Positions 1 to 8,435 of a DNA stretch of 64,000 nt are shown here, piece by piece. A program made the position numbers and the translations under genes. A model generated the notes under the pieces. The model was given only the letters and a program-made list of their open reading frames with translations, was not told where the DNA came from and searched no databases. This DNA is from Candidatus Leptovillus gracilis (GTDB taxonomy: Bacteria > Chloroflexota > Anaerolineae > Promineifilales > Promineifilaceae). The stretch is from positions 959,829-1,023,828 of the forward strand of contig JADJXA010000002.1 in the NCBI GenBank assembly GCA_016716065.1. Reading direction: 5' to 3'. Within the stretch, counting starts at the first letter, position 1, and each line of letters starts with the position of its first letter.

Positions 1-2
1 GG

Positions 3-1226
3 GTCATGCAGCAGCGCGCCGAGCTGCGCCAGTTGATGCTGGAAGCGCTGCAAACCCTGACGGCCGTTTGCCTGCAAACAGCCGCTTATGAAGAAGGTAT
101 TGCCGCTACCCACCTGCACCTCAACCTGGAACCCACCGACGAAGCCGCCCACCGCCAGCTCATGCGCCTGTTGGCCCTCAGCGGCCAGCGCAGCGCCGCC
201 CTCAACCAGTTCGACCGCTGCCGCGACCTCCTGCAAGCCGACCTGGGCATTGAACCGGCCGCCGAAACTATTTTCCTGCGCGATCAAATCCGCACCGATA
301 CTTTGCTCCCCTTCTCCACTGCGCCTGGTCTCTCTGTCTTTGTGTCCCCCCCGCCTCCCCCGGCCACGCCGCCGCCCTTTATTGCCGGGCCGCCCATCAC
401 CCACCCGGCGCGCTTTTTTGGCCGCGAACGGGAATTGAAGCGCCTGTTTAACCTGCTGCGCCACGCGCCCATGCAAAACGCGGCCATCATCGGGCCGCGC
501 CGCAGCGGCAAAACCTCCCTGCTCCATTACTTGAAGAGCATCGGCACGGCCGTTCCCGGCCAACTTCGCCCCGACCAGACCCAGGCCTGGCTGCCCCAGC
601 CCCAACTCTACCGCTGGGTCTTCATAGATTTTCAGGACACTCGCCTCGGCGATCCTCAGGCCCTCATGCACCGCTTGCTCACCCAAATGGAGCTGCCCGC
701 GCCGGAAAAATGCGGTCTGGACCAATTTTTAGATATCGTGAGCGATGAACTGCGCGCCCCTACCGTCATCTTGTTCGACGAGATTGGCGTCGCTTTGCAG
801 CGCTATCCGCAGCTAGATGATGCCTTTTGGGAAAGCCTGCGTTCCCTGGCGACCAATCAGGTTGGCGGCCAATTGGCTTTTGTGCTGTCCGCCGCTGAAA
901 CGCCGGACAAACTGGCAAACCAAAGCGGCCACGGCTCCCCATTCTTTAACATTTTTGGCTACGTCGCCAACCTCGGCCCGCTCAAGGAAGAGGAAGCCCG
1001 CGCCCTTATTGCCAGTTCGCCCCGCGCCTTCCCACCCGCCGACGTGGAGTGGATGCTGGCCGAAAGCGGCGGCTGGCCCATGCTGCTGCAAATTCTCTGC
1101 CGCGAGCGCCTGCTCTCCCTGACCGAAGGTGAAACAGGCGACGATTGGCGCGCCGATGCCCTGTACCAAATTGCCCCGTTTCGCCGCGAGCAAGAGCCAG
1201 ACGGCCCTCCCAGAGTGGCCGATTGA
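3..1226 (+). CDS. BTAD-domain AAA ATPase (SARP/AfsR-like), 5'-truncated by the window
   Basis: The frame is open to the left edge, so the true N-terminus, probably a DNA-binding domain, lies outside. Residues about 1-95 form an alpha-helical bacterial transcriptional activation domain, with the run LLQADLGIEPAAET typical of SARP-family regulators. A Pro-rich linker follows, then an ATPase module opened by FFGRERELKRL, with Walker A GPRRSGKTS near residue 163 and Walker B VILFDE near residue 258. In the SARP/AfsR/MalT-like families such ATPase modules act as regulatory switches. The next gene starts 2 bases after the stop and also carries a P-loop ATPase, so the two probably form an operon. 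The DNA-binding part and the target are not visible. Confidence 0.75.
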   Translation, partial: VMQQRAELRQLMLEALQTLTAVCLQTAAYEEGIAATHLHLNLEPTDEAAHRQLMRLLALSGQRSAALNQFDRCRDLLQADLGIEPAAETIFLRDQIRTDTLLPFSTAPGLSVFVSPPPPPATPPPFIAGPPITHPARFFGRERELKRLFNLLRHAPMQNAAIIGPRRSGKTSLLHYLKSIGTAVPGQLRPDQTQAWLPQPQLYRWVFIDFQDTRLGDPQALMHRLLTQMELPAPEKCGLDQFLDIVSDELRAPTVILFDEIGVALQRYPQLDDAFWESLRSLATNQVGGQLAFVLSAAETPDKLANQSGHGSPFFNIFGYVANLGPLKEEEARALIASSPRAFPPADVEWMLAESGGWPMLLQILCRERLLSLTEGETGDDWRADALYQIAPFRREQEPDGPPRVAD

Positions 1227-1228
1227 AT

Positions 1229-3979
1229 ATGAAGGCGCGCTTCGCCTATTCCGATGAGCCGGCGCTGTCGGGCGGGTTGCTGCCGGGTAGTTGGCGGCTG
1301 CTGTTCTGGCTGTTTTTTCACCCGGCCGCCTGGCGCGCCCACATCGCCGCTATTGATCCGCATCTGTCGCCCGATTTTTGTATGGCTGAACTGAGCCGCG
1401 CTCAATGGCGGCGGCCCGCTTTTTGGCGGCTGATGGTGATGCTGTTTCTGGCCTGGCCTTTTTTGCTGATGCTGCTGGTGGCTGCCAGCCTGTGGCTGTT
1501 GGGGCTGCCGACGCAGAGCATTGCTCTGGGCGTGATTGTTGGCGTGGGGGTGGCGCTGCTGGCCAGTCTGGCCGCCAGTCTGGTGGGCAGCCTGGTCATC
1601 GGCACGGCCGTTGGCCTGGGAACCGGCGTGGTGACGGGTATCGCCGCCGGTCTAGTTTTGGGCGAGGCGGCTAATCCATTGACGGCCGTGCCCAACTTCT
1701 CCCTCGATCTGGTGCTGGGTACGGTGATTGGCCTGTCCAGCGGGCTGTCTGGCGGCCTGGCCTATGGCGTAACGATGGGCGTTACCGGCCGTTTACGCGA
1801 TCTTGCCCCCGCTTACTCCTTGCCGCGCCAGATTAGCGGCGTCATCGTGGGCGTTTTTGTGGGGATGGCCGGCGGTTTTATCGTGGGTGGCCTGACGGAA
1901 TCATGGCTGACCGGGTTGGCCCTGGGGCTGCCCTTTGCCCTGGCAATTGGCTGGCGTACCCGTAGTTGGCGGCGTGGATTGGTGTGGGGCGCGCTGCTCA
2001 GTCTGGCCGTCGCTCTGGTCGCCGGGCTGGCACTGTCGCCGGCCGAAGCCGGGCTTTGGGGGGCGGCGCTAATCGTGCTGCGCCTGGGGGCGACGATGTT
2101 GGCGTTGTTTGCCCTGCCCTATGTGCTGGCCGAGCGCATCGCCGGTCCCTGGGCTGGGGCGTTGGCCGGGGTCTTGGGCAGCGGCAGCGGCCTGTTTTTG
2201 CTGGCTTCGTCTACCCAGGCGTATGGTCCCATTGTGTTGTTTACGCTGGCCGGCATTTTATTGGGGCTGACGCTCGGTTGGTGGCGGCCGGTGGTGGGTT
2301 ATCCTTTTATCGCCGGGTGGAATATGCTGCTGCTGCGCCTGGATGAGCGCCGTTTGCCCCAGGGACGGCCGTCGCTCATTCGCTGGCATTCGGCGTTTTG
2401 GGATGAGTTGCAGCGGCTGCCGCTGTCTGGCCTGGATACGCACATTTTGCTGCTGCGGCAGTATGACCCGGCCGAGGGCACGGCCGTAATGGAGTTTCTC
2501 GGTCATGGCCGGCAGCGTTGGGCCGCCCAGGCGGTGCAGATCGAGACCGACGCTCGCCAGTTGGCCGCGTGCCAGGACATTCAGTCCATTGGCGCGGTAT
2601 ACCAGACTCTGGCTGCCGGCGAGCTTTCTGGCCCGGCCAGCGCCCTGCTGCGCAGCTTCAGCCGCATCAGCCGCGACGTCGCCGCCGCGCTGAACCAGGA
2701 GAGCGCCTACAACCAACGGCTGGCCCTCAATGCCGTCGAAGACCGGTTGGATGGCCTGCTGCGTGAACTAACCCGCAGCAGCGAGCGCTACGCCGACCGT
2801 TTTCGCCCCATCGCCGCCGCCTGGCGTGCAGTGGTCGCCGGGACCCATCAACAATTGGTGGCCGAGGCCGAGCTGCGCCAGGAAATTGACAGCCCTTACA
2901 TCATTGGCGTGCCGCTGACAGAGCGGCAGGCCATTTTTGTTGGCCGCGCTGATGTCAGCGCCCGCATTGAGCAGCTTTTGTTGGACCGGCGGCAGCCGCC
3001 GCTGCTGCTCTACGGCCAGCGGCGGGTGGGCAAAACCTCGCTGCTGAACAACCTGGGCCGCCTGCTGCCCAGCACCATCATCCCCCTGTTTGTGGATTTG
3101 CAAGGGCCGGCCACCAGAGCCAGCGACGAGGCCGGTTTTTTGTATAACCTGGCCCGCGCTCTGGTCCGCTCGGCCGGGCAGCGCGACCTGGCGCTGCCAC
3201 CCCTAACCCGCGATGATCTGGCGGTTGACCCGTTTTCGCAGTTTGAGGAATGGCTGGACGCAGTGGAGTTGGCATTGGGTGACAGCCTGGCCCTGCTGAT
3301 GCTGGACGAGTTCGAGGTGTTGGCCGATGCGTTGGAGCGCAGGCGTTTTGACGAAGTAACCGTCATGGGCATGGTGCGCCATCTGATCCAACATCGCAGC
3401 CGTTTTAAGGTGCTGCTTTCCGGCTCACATACGTTGGATGAGTTTCAGCGTTGGGCGGGTTATCTCATCAATGTCCAGGTAGTCCATATCGGCTACCTGA
3501 GTCCGGCGGAGACGCGCCAGTTGGTGACCCAGCCGGTGAGTGATTTTGCCTTACGCTACGAAGCGGCGGCGCAAGAGCGGGTGATCGCCCTGACCAGAGG
3601 ACATCCGTTTCTGGTGCAGTTGTTGTGCGCGGAGATTGTGGCGCTGAAGAATGAGCAGCCACCGGAGATGCGCCGGTTGGCGCGGGTGGCGGATGTGGAA
3701 ACGGCCGTATCCGAAGCGTTGCAGCATGGCAGCTTCTTCTTTGCCGACATCGAACAAAACCAGGTGGATGTGGTGGGGCGGGAGGTGCTGCGCCTGATGG
3801 CGACCTCTGGCGAGGGTGAGGTCACGCCGCGACAAAAGCTGGTGGCCTATGTGCCCAGCCTGATGGCCCTGGAAGAATCACTTGTCTATTTGCAGCGGCG
3901 TGAACTCATCGAAGCTGTCGGGGATGGTTACTGCTTCCAGGTTGAACTGGTGCGGCGCTGGTTTGCGGCACGGCCGTAA
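1229..3979 (+). CDS. polytopic membrane protein with C-terminal AAA/STAND-type ATPase
   Basis: The ATG at 1229 sits 2 bases after the upstream stop and is preferred to in-frame codons further upstream that overlap that gene. The 916 residues begin with a cytoplasmic stretch. About ten Gly/Ala/Leu-rich hydrophobic segments follow (residues about 60-370), many with glycine-zipper-like GxxxG patterns. A helical linker leads to an ATPase domain opened by RQAIFVGRADV, with Walker A GQRRVGKTS near 595 and Walker B LLMLDEFE near 690, and a winged-helix-like C-terminus. The ATPase half resembles the archaeal-type AAA/STAND family; the membrane half matches no family I recognise. Its position behind a BTAD-ATPase suggests membrane-linked signalling, but this is inference. 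Confidence 0.7.
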   Translation: MKARFAYSDEPALSGGLLPGSWRLLFWLFFHPAAWRAHIAAIDPHLSPDFCMAELSRAQWRRPAFWRLMVMLFLAWPFLLMLLVAASLWLLGLPTQSIALGVIVGVGVALLASLAASLVGSLVIGTAVGLGTGVVTGIAAGLVLGEAANPLTAVPNFSLDLVLGTVIGLSSGLSGGLAYGVTMGVTGRLRDLAPAYSLPRQISGVIVGVFVGMAGGFIVGGLTESWLTGLALGLPFALAIGWRTRSWRRGLVWGALLSLAVALVAGLALSPAEAGLWGAALIVLRLGATMLALFALPYVLAERIAGPWAGALAGVLGSGSGLFLLASSTQAYGPIVLFTLAGILLGLTLGWWRPVVGYPFIAGWNMLLLRLDERRLPQGRPSLIRWHSAFWDELQRLPLSGLDTHILLLRQYDPAEGTAVMEFLGHGRQRWAAQAVQIETDARQLAACQDIQSIGAVYQTLAAGELSGPASALLRSFSRISRDVAAALNQESAYNQRLALNAVEDRLDGLLRELTRSSERYADRFRPIAAAWRAVVAGTHQQLVAEAELRQEIDSPYIIGVPLTERQAIFVGRADVSARIEQLLLDRRQPPLLLYGQRRVGKTSLLNNLGRLLPSTIIPLFVDLQGPATRASDEAGFLYNLARALVRSAGQRDLALPPLTRDDLAVDPFSQFEEWLDAVELALGDSLALLMLDEFEVLADALERRRFDEVTVMGMVRHLIQHRSRFKVLLSGSHTLDEFQRWAGYLINVQVVHIGYLSPAETRQLVTQPVSDFALRYEAAAQERVIALTRGHPFLVQLLCAEIVALKNEQPPEMRRLARVADVETAVSEALQHGSFFFADIEQNQVDVVGREVLRLMATSGEGEVTPRQKLVAYVPSLMALEESLVYLQRRELIEAVGDGYCFQVELVRRWFAARP

Positions 3980-3992
3980 GGCGCCCCGATTA

Positions 3993-4024
3993 GACCAGGC
4001 AGGCTTTCGTGAACCTGCCTGGTC
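3993..4024. terminator. hairpin between convergent genes
   Basis: Perfect 11-bp inverted repeat GACCAGGCAGG / CCTGCCTGGTC with a 10-nt loop. It lies between two converging genes, so it probably ends transcripts from both sides. There is no clear T-tract. Confidence 0.55.
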
Positions 4025-4033
4025 CTGAGGCAG

Positions 4034-5209
4034 TTACCGTTGGCGCAAGCGCGAAAAAGTGCGCGCGCTAATTTCACTGCGCAGTCTTACCAGTTCGGGG
4101 AATTCATAGAAGAATAATACCTTCTGCTCGGCAATGCTGCGGCCCGTGGGCCGACTCTGAAGCACAAATGCCGTCCACGACTCGGCAATGTCTTCGCCCA
4201 CATTGGTCGCCGCGTAGTCGGTGACAAACTGGTCGGCGTGTCGTTCGTAAAAGGCGAACACAGCCTCTTCATATTCCCCTTCATCGTCAATCGCCTCAAG
4301 CTCCCAAACCTCGTCCTCCAAATCGGCCCAGAAGCGGTCGTAGAACAGGTTGATGTAAGAGTCTGGGCGGCTGCACCCTTCGCCGGGGAAATAGGTGGGG
4401 CAGGCAGCGTAGGCTTCGTTGTACAGCGCTTCGTCGTCTTGCTGATAAAAGAGGGTGGGGTCCAGATTGACCTGTGAGTCGTTCAACGTCAGCAGGTGGC
4501 CGAATTCATGGATGAGGCTGTAGGTCAATTCTTGCTGGTCGGTGGCGTCTACGATGTCTATGGCCAGCACCCAGCTGTTGGGGTTGTCGCCGTCTTGGGT
4601 GACGGCGGCGTAGACGTTTTCTGGCCCATCGGTGAAGATAGCGTATTTGCTGACGTAGGTGCGTTGTTCGACGGGGATGAGACTGGCAAAATAGATCCAA
4701 ATGGCTTCGTGGGTGGCGGTATCAGTTTGGTAGGGGCGCAGGTCGCTGGTAACGGCCGTTTCCTGCGGGCTGCCAATGGTGTTGCCGTTCACTTCATAGG
4801 TGATGATGACATTCTCGCCCAGTTCTTCCATGTCGGCATAATCTTGCTCGTCGCCCCAAAACGTCGCCAGGATGTCGTCGAACAGGCTGCCATATTCGGC
4901 CGATGCATCAGCCGATGCGCCATCAGCCAGATAGCAGAGTTGGTCAACGGGATCGTACACTTCATCTTCATAACAATCTTCTGGCGATTCGGCGTAGTCT
5001 GCCCACCACTCACTGCTTGCTGCCACAACGCCGTCCGTCGCCTCGCCCACGTAACAGACCTGTTCATCGGGATCAAATTCGTCGCCCGGCAGGCAGTCGG
5101 CGGTGGAGTCTGCGTCGTAAAACGCTTCTTCACCGCCGCAAGCGGCTAGACCGCATACCATACCCAGCGCCAGCAAAATCACAAGAACACCCTTGCTTTG
5201 TCTATTCAA
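4034..5209 (-). CDS. exported lipoprotein with HExxH motif (putative zinc metallopeptidase)
   Basis: The N-terminus is a lipoprotein signal peptide with a lipobox ending LAAC near residue 24. Two Cys-bounded motifs follow in tandem, CLPGDEFDPDEQVCY and CYEDEVYDPVDQLCY, resembling small disulphide loops. Near residue 235 the sequence LIHEFGHLLTL gives a classical HExxH zinc-binding helix. In gluzincin-like proteases this is completed by a downstream Glu or His ligand; several acidic residues lie downstream, but the third ligand cannot be assigned. A strong AGGAGG ribosome site precedes the ATG. The 391-aa protein has no obvious close family. Function as a surface-anchored metalloprotease is inferred from the motif alone. 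Confidence 0.65.
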   Translation of the reverse strand: MNRQSKGVLVILLALGMVCGLAACGGEEAFYDADSTADCLPGDEFDPDEQVCYVGEATDGVVAASSEWWADYAESPEDCYEDEVYDPVDQLCYLADGASADASAEYGSLFDDILATFWGDEQDYADMEELGENVIITYEVNGNTIGSPQETAVTSDLRPYQTDTATHEAIWIYFASLIPVEQRTYVSKYAIFTDGPENVYAAVTQDGDNPNSWVLAIDIVDATDQQELTYSLIHEFGHLLTLNDSQVNLDPTLFYQQDDEALYNEAYAACPTYFPGEGCSRPDSYINLFYDRFWADLEDEVWELEAIDDEGEYEEAVFAFYERHADQFVTDYAATNVGEDIAESWTAFVLQSRPTGRSIAEQKVLFFYEFPELVRLRSEISARTFSRLRQR

Positions 5210-5286
5210 ACCGACCTCCTAACCGTGATTTGGATTGTTGATTATTGTGTGTTTGTTTGTCCCGTTGTGCTTTTGTCTCCACTATA

Positions 5287-6132
5287 TTAAATTCCGCAAA
5301 CCACATCGTAGATGACTTTGGCGATGCGGCCGATGAGCAGCACGCCGGGGGCGTCGGGGGTCCAGCGTTCCGGGGTGGGGTCGTCGGCGGCCATGACGGT
5401 GAGGGCGAAACCTTGCGCCTGAGGCCCGGAACCGCGCCAGACAACGGCCGTTTGCGCCCGCATCCCCATCAGCGACCCCGTTTTGCCCGCCAGCCGCAGC
5501 TTCTCTTCTTCCGGTTCCTCTGAGCTATAGGGCGAGAACGGCAAATAGCGGCCAACCCGGTCCGCGCCCACGCCATCCATCAGCCGCAGCATCTCGTCGC
5601 AGGCGGCCGGGGAGACGTGTTGGCGGCGGAAAACGGCCGTCATCATCCGCGTCAGGCTCTCTGGCGAGGCAGTGCCCAGGTTGCGCTGGTCTTTGGCGAG
5701 TGCGCCAAAATCTATTTTGCGCTGGAGCCGTACATCCTCATAGCCATTTTCGCGCAGCCACTCATTGACAGCTTCCAGCCCAACATGGTCAATCAGGACA
5801 TTGGTCGCCAGATTGTCGCTGATGTTCATCATCAGAAAGGCCCAGTCACGGATGGGCATGGTCAGGCCAGGGGTGAGGTGTTGCAGCAGGCCGCTGCCGC
5901 CGATTTTGTCGGCGCGGCGCAGCATCAGCGGTGCATCCAGGCTGTAGAGACCCGCTTCCACCTGCTGCATCAGGGTCAGCAGCAGCGGCAGCTTGATGAT
6001 GCTGGCCGTGGGATAAATCTCCTCGGCGCGCAGGCGGATGGTTTCGTTGGTCTGTAAATTCAGGGCGGAGAGGGCAAAACGGCCGTTAAACCCCGCCGCC
6101 GCCTGTTTAATAGCTGTTAATGTATCTGTCAT
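5287..6132 (-). CDS. class A beta-lactamase-fold serine hydrolase
   Basis: This 281-aa product shows the three signature elements of the serine beta-lactamase/transpeptidase fold: SIIK at 44-47 (nucleophile Ser and Lys), SDN at 105-107 and KTG at 217-219. The order and spacing match class A enzymes. The ATG at 6132 was chosen because it begins just before the conserved fold. A longer frame upstream would run into the neighbouring gene and still gives no convincing signal peptide. Lack of an export signal makes periplasmic beta-lactam resistance doubtful; many environmental bacteria carry such proteins as esterases or peptidases. It is preceded at 37 bp by the PQQ-propeller gene on the same strand. 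Confidence 0.8.
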   Translation of the reverse strand: MTDTLTAIKQAAAGFNGRFALSALNLQTNETIRLRAEEIYPTASIIKLPLLLTLMQQVEAGLYSLDAPLMLRRADKIGGSGLLQHLTPGLTMPIRDWAFLMMNISDNLATNVLIDHVGLEAVNEWLRENGYEDVRLQRKIDFGALAKDQRNLGTASPESLTRMMTAVFRRQHVSPAACDEMLRLMDGVGADRVGRYLPFSPYSSEEPEEEKLRLAGKTGSLMGMRAQTAVVWRGSGPQAQGFALTVMAADDPTPERWTPDAPGVLLIGRIAKVIYDVVCGI

Positions 6133-6169
6133 ACGTTCCACAGTCCGTGCTTTGCATTCACAAAATGGG

Positions 6170-7315
6170 TTACTGCTCTGCTTGCGGTATGGCATACAAC
6201 ACGCCGCCATCGCTGCCCACATAGACCACACCATCGGCGATGGTGGGGGAGGAGACGCCGCCGCTGGCGGTGAAGAGCCAACGCTGCTGCCCGTTACGGC
6301 CGTCTACCGCGTACAAATTTTGGTCCCAACTGCCAAAGTAGACAATACCCTCGGCAATAATCGGTGACGAAAAGACCACGCCGGAGGTGGGAAACTGCCA
6401 GCGTTCCACGCCGCTTTTTTCCTCAAAGGCGTACAGCTTGCCATCCAGGCTGGTCACATATACCAGGCCATTCCACACGGCCGGCGAGGCGTAAGATTCG
6501 GCGCCCATCTGGATGCGCCAGCGTAATTCGCCCGAAGCCACATCAACCGCGAGCAATTCGCCAATCAACATGTCGTTGGAGATGGGGAAGTAGACGGCGT
6601 CGCTGCCCAACACCGGGCCGGCGGTGAAGCTGGCCTGGTCGGCGACGAACTCCCAGACTTTTTCGCCGGTAATCCCCTTGACGACTGTCAGGACGCCAGC
6701 GCCATTGCCAAAATAGACCAGGTTGTCGGCCACGGCCGCTTCAAAGGAAATGGGGCTGCCGGTTTCGACGTGCCACGCTTCTTGCCCGTTGTGAACGTTG
6801 ATGGCATACAAGTTGCCATCTTCGCTGCCGACGTAAACCAGGCCATTGGCGACGGCCGGGGAGGCGGTGATGCTGCCCTGGGTGGCAAAACGCCACACTT
6901 CCTGGCCGTCGGCGCGGTTGAGAGCGTACAGCGCGCCATCCATGCCGCCCACGTAGACAACATCGCCGGATACGGCCGGGGAGGAGATAATCGGGTCGCC
7001 GGCTGCGCCGATGGCAGCCTGCCAGATTTCTGCGCCGGTGCTGGCGTCGGCGGCATAAAAGATGCCATCGTAGCTGCCAAAGTAGACGGTGTTTTCGACG
7101 ACGGCTGGGGCGGTGAAGACCCAATCGTTGGTGGTGAACTGCCATTTGGGTGGGGCGGGGTTGGTTACGGCCGTTGTCTCGGCCACCCCGTCTCGCCGCA
7201 AATTGGCGCTAAAAAAGGCTTCTGGCCCTGCGGCCTGCGGGTCGCCATCCCGGTTGCGGCCGCAGGCGGTGAGTACCACCAGGCCCAGCAGAAGCAGTAA
7301 ACTCCATTTACGCAT
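6170..7315 (-). CDS. PQQ-like beta-propeller lipoprotein
   Basis: A signal peptide ending in lipobox LTAC near residue 18 marks a lipoprotein. The rest is about seven repeats of roughly 40 residues with the core VYFGSxDGxLYAxD followed by a Trp, as in GAEIW, GQEVW and GQEAW. This is the PQQ_2/BamB-like beta-propeller pattern. Such repeats usually form scaffolding or sensor propellers; catalytic quinoprotein residues are not evident. The repetitive coding sequence holds many copies of the ACGGCCG word. It lies upstream of, and collinear with, the serine hydrolase. Confidence 0.8.
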   Translation of the reverse strand: MRKWSLLLLLGLVVLTACGRNRDGDPQAAGPEAFFSANLRRDGVAETTAVTNPAPPKWQFTTNDWVFTAPAVVENTVYFGSYDGIFYAADASTGAEIWQAAIGAAGDPIISSPAVSGDVVYVGGMDGALYALNRADGQEVWRFATQGSITASPAVANGLVYVGSEDGNLYAINVHNGQEAWHVETGSPISFEAAVADNLVYFGNGAGVLTVVKGITGEKVWEFVADQASFTAGPVLGSDAVYFPISNDMLIGELLAVDVASGELRWRIQMGAESYASPAVWNGLVYVTSLDGKLYAFEEKSGVERWQFPTSGVVFSSPIIAEGIVYFGSWDQNLYAVDGRNGQQRWLFTASGGVSSPTIADGVVYVGSDGGVLYAIPQAEQ

Positions 7316-7347
7316 AGAACTCCCTCGTTATTTCGGTTTTCACAACA

Positions 7348-7383
7348 AGACGGATAAGCGATAAACCGTGCGCTTATCCGTCT
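7348..7383. repeat. 13-bp hairpin upstream of the PQQ lipoprotein gene
   Basis: Perfect inverted repeat AGACGGATAAGCG / CGCTTATCCGTCT with a 10-nt loop. It lies 33 bp upstream of the lipoprotein start on the minus strand, so it could sit in that leader or promoter. No T-tract follows. Confidence 0.5.
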
Positions 7384-7455
7384 GTGGTCAGGTTAGATAG
7401 GTTGAGCAAACGGACATGTAACCGTTCACTTCAAAATAAATGGGACACAGATTTT

Positions 7456-7503
7456 CACAGATGAACACAGATTCAAGTCAGCCGAAATCTGTGTTCATCT
7501 GTG
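7456..7503. repeat. 18-bp perfect inverted repeat of the CACAGATGAACACAG type
   Basis: Arms CACAGATGAACACAGATT and its complement are separated by 12 nt. It lies downstream of the HepT toxin gene, between two minus-strand genes, so it may be a terminator. A related, less perfect structure built from the same CACAGATT/AATCTGTG words occurs at 16497-16554. Confidence 0.6.
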
Positions 7504-7539
7504 TACTATTCCAAAAGAGACTGAACGCTTACACGGCCG

Positions 7540-7998
7540 TTACAGCCGATCATCCAATTTGTCAGGATTAGCCTCAAGCCAGGCCAAATAAGCTTGTTGA
7601 ACGATGGTCAGGTCTTCAAGGTGGTTGGCGACTATCTCGTAAATTTCATCGGACGTGATTTCGTGGTAATAATGGGCCATTCGGTTGCGATACCCGGCCA
7701 TCATGCGTAGTAAACCTGCCTGGTGATCAGTCAATACGCCAGCGTGCTGCAGCTCATCGGCAATCTCTTTGTATTCGCTGACCCCTTTGGCAAATCCTTT
7801 GGCCAGAATGTGACGGCCAACGTCTAGCAGCGCTTCCAGCGCACGGCGCAGACAGGATTCGGCCGTCCAGATGTTGCGGTTGTCGGCAAAGAACTGCTGT
7901 GGATCGTGCAAGGGTAATGCTTGAATCTCGACCACCATTTTCTGAACCCAATCGAGTCGGTCAATTACCAAGCGCTTAAGAATGAAATTTGGCGTCAT
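7540..7998 (-). CDS. hepT: HepT-like HEPN toxin (DUF86)
   Basis: The 152-aa all-helical protein carries the HEPN RNase motif RX4HXY as R104-N-R-M-A-H109-Y-Y111, the active site of HepT toxins. In the characterised type VII system the HEPN toxin cleaves RNA, and its MNT partner neutralises it by adding AMP to a tyrosine of this motif. The start overlaps the end of the upstream MNT gene by 4 bases (ATGA type), which implies translational coupling and balanced expression. The pair follows acnA on the same strand. Confidence 0.88.
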   Translation of the reverse strand: MTPNFILKRLVIDRLDWVQKMVVEIQALPLHDPQQFFADNRNIWTAESCLRRALEALLDVGRHILAKGFAKGVSEYKEIADELQHAGVLTDHQAGLLRMMAGYRNRMAHYYHEITSDEIYEIVANHLEDLTIVQQAYLAWLEANPDKLDDRL

Positions 7999-8414
7999 CG
8001 TTTGGCCTGTAAGATAAGCTGCTGACGTTCACGCTCTAATGGTATCAGGTCGCCGGCGCGGCGCAGCACGTACAAATCATATTCGGCAGCCAGGTACTCA
8101 TCGTCGGCAAAGATCTGTTCGCCGCGGATCACGTTGGCGGCCAGGAACGGGTCGGCATCGTTCAGGATGACCAGGTCCACCCGCGGCACGCCAAACAACG
8201 ATTCGAGCGCCTGGGTGAGCAAGACCTTTTGCCTGACTGTAAGAGACACGGCCGTTTTCACACCGATGTCTACGTCTGAATCGTCGGGGGAAAGAACGGC
8301 CGTTTCCCCCTTCACCCAGGCGCGCACATCTTTGGCGCGGCTGCCAAAGACGTAAAGGATTTGCACCTGGTATTGGTGACACAGTTGGGTAACGGCCGTT
8401 TCTTGTTCAGTCAT
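7995..8414 (-). CDS. mntA: MNT-type nucleotidyltransferase antitoxin
   Basis: The 139-aa protein belongs to the polymerase-beta superfamily minimal nucleotidyltransferases: YVFGSRAKDV supplies G24-S25, and DSDVDIGV supplies the metal-binding Asp pair D47/D49. The usual spacing is GS-X9-10-DxD. Here about ten extra residues (VKGETAVLSP) intervene, encoded by DNA containing a copy of the AACGGCCGTT palindrome. The HEPN toxin gene follows with a 4-base overlap, so this is the antitoxin of a HEPN/MNT module. The gap to acnA is 21 bp, so read-through from acnA is possible. Confidence 0.85.
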   Translation of the reverse strand: MTEQETAVTQLCHQYQVQILYVFGSRAKDVRAWVKGETAVLSPDDSDVDIGVKTAVSLTVRQKVLLTQALESLFGVPRVDLVILNDADPFLAANVIRGEQIFADDEYLAAEYDLYVLRRAGDLIPLERERQQLILQAKR

Positions 8415-8435
8415 GGCGATTAACGATTGAACCCG

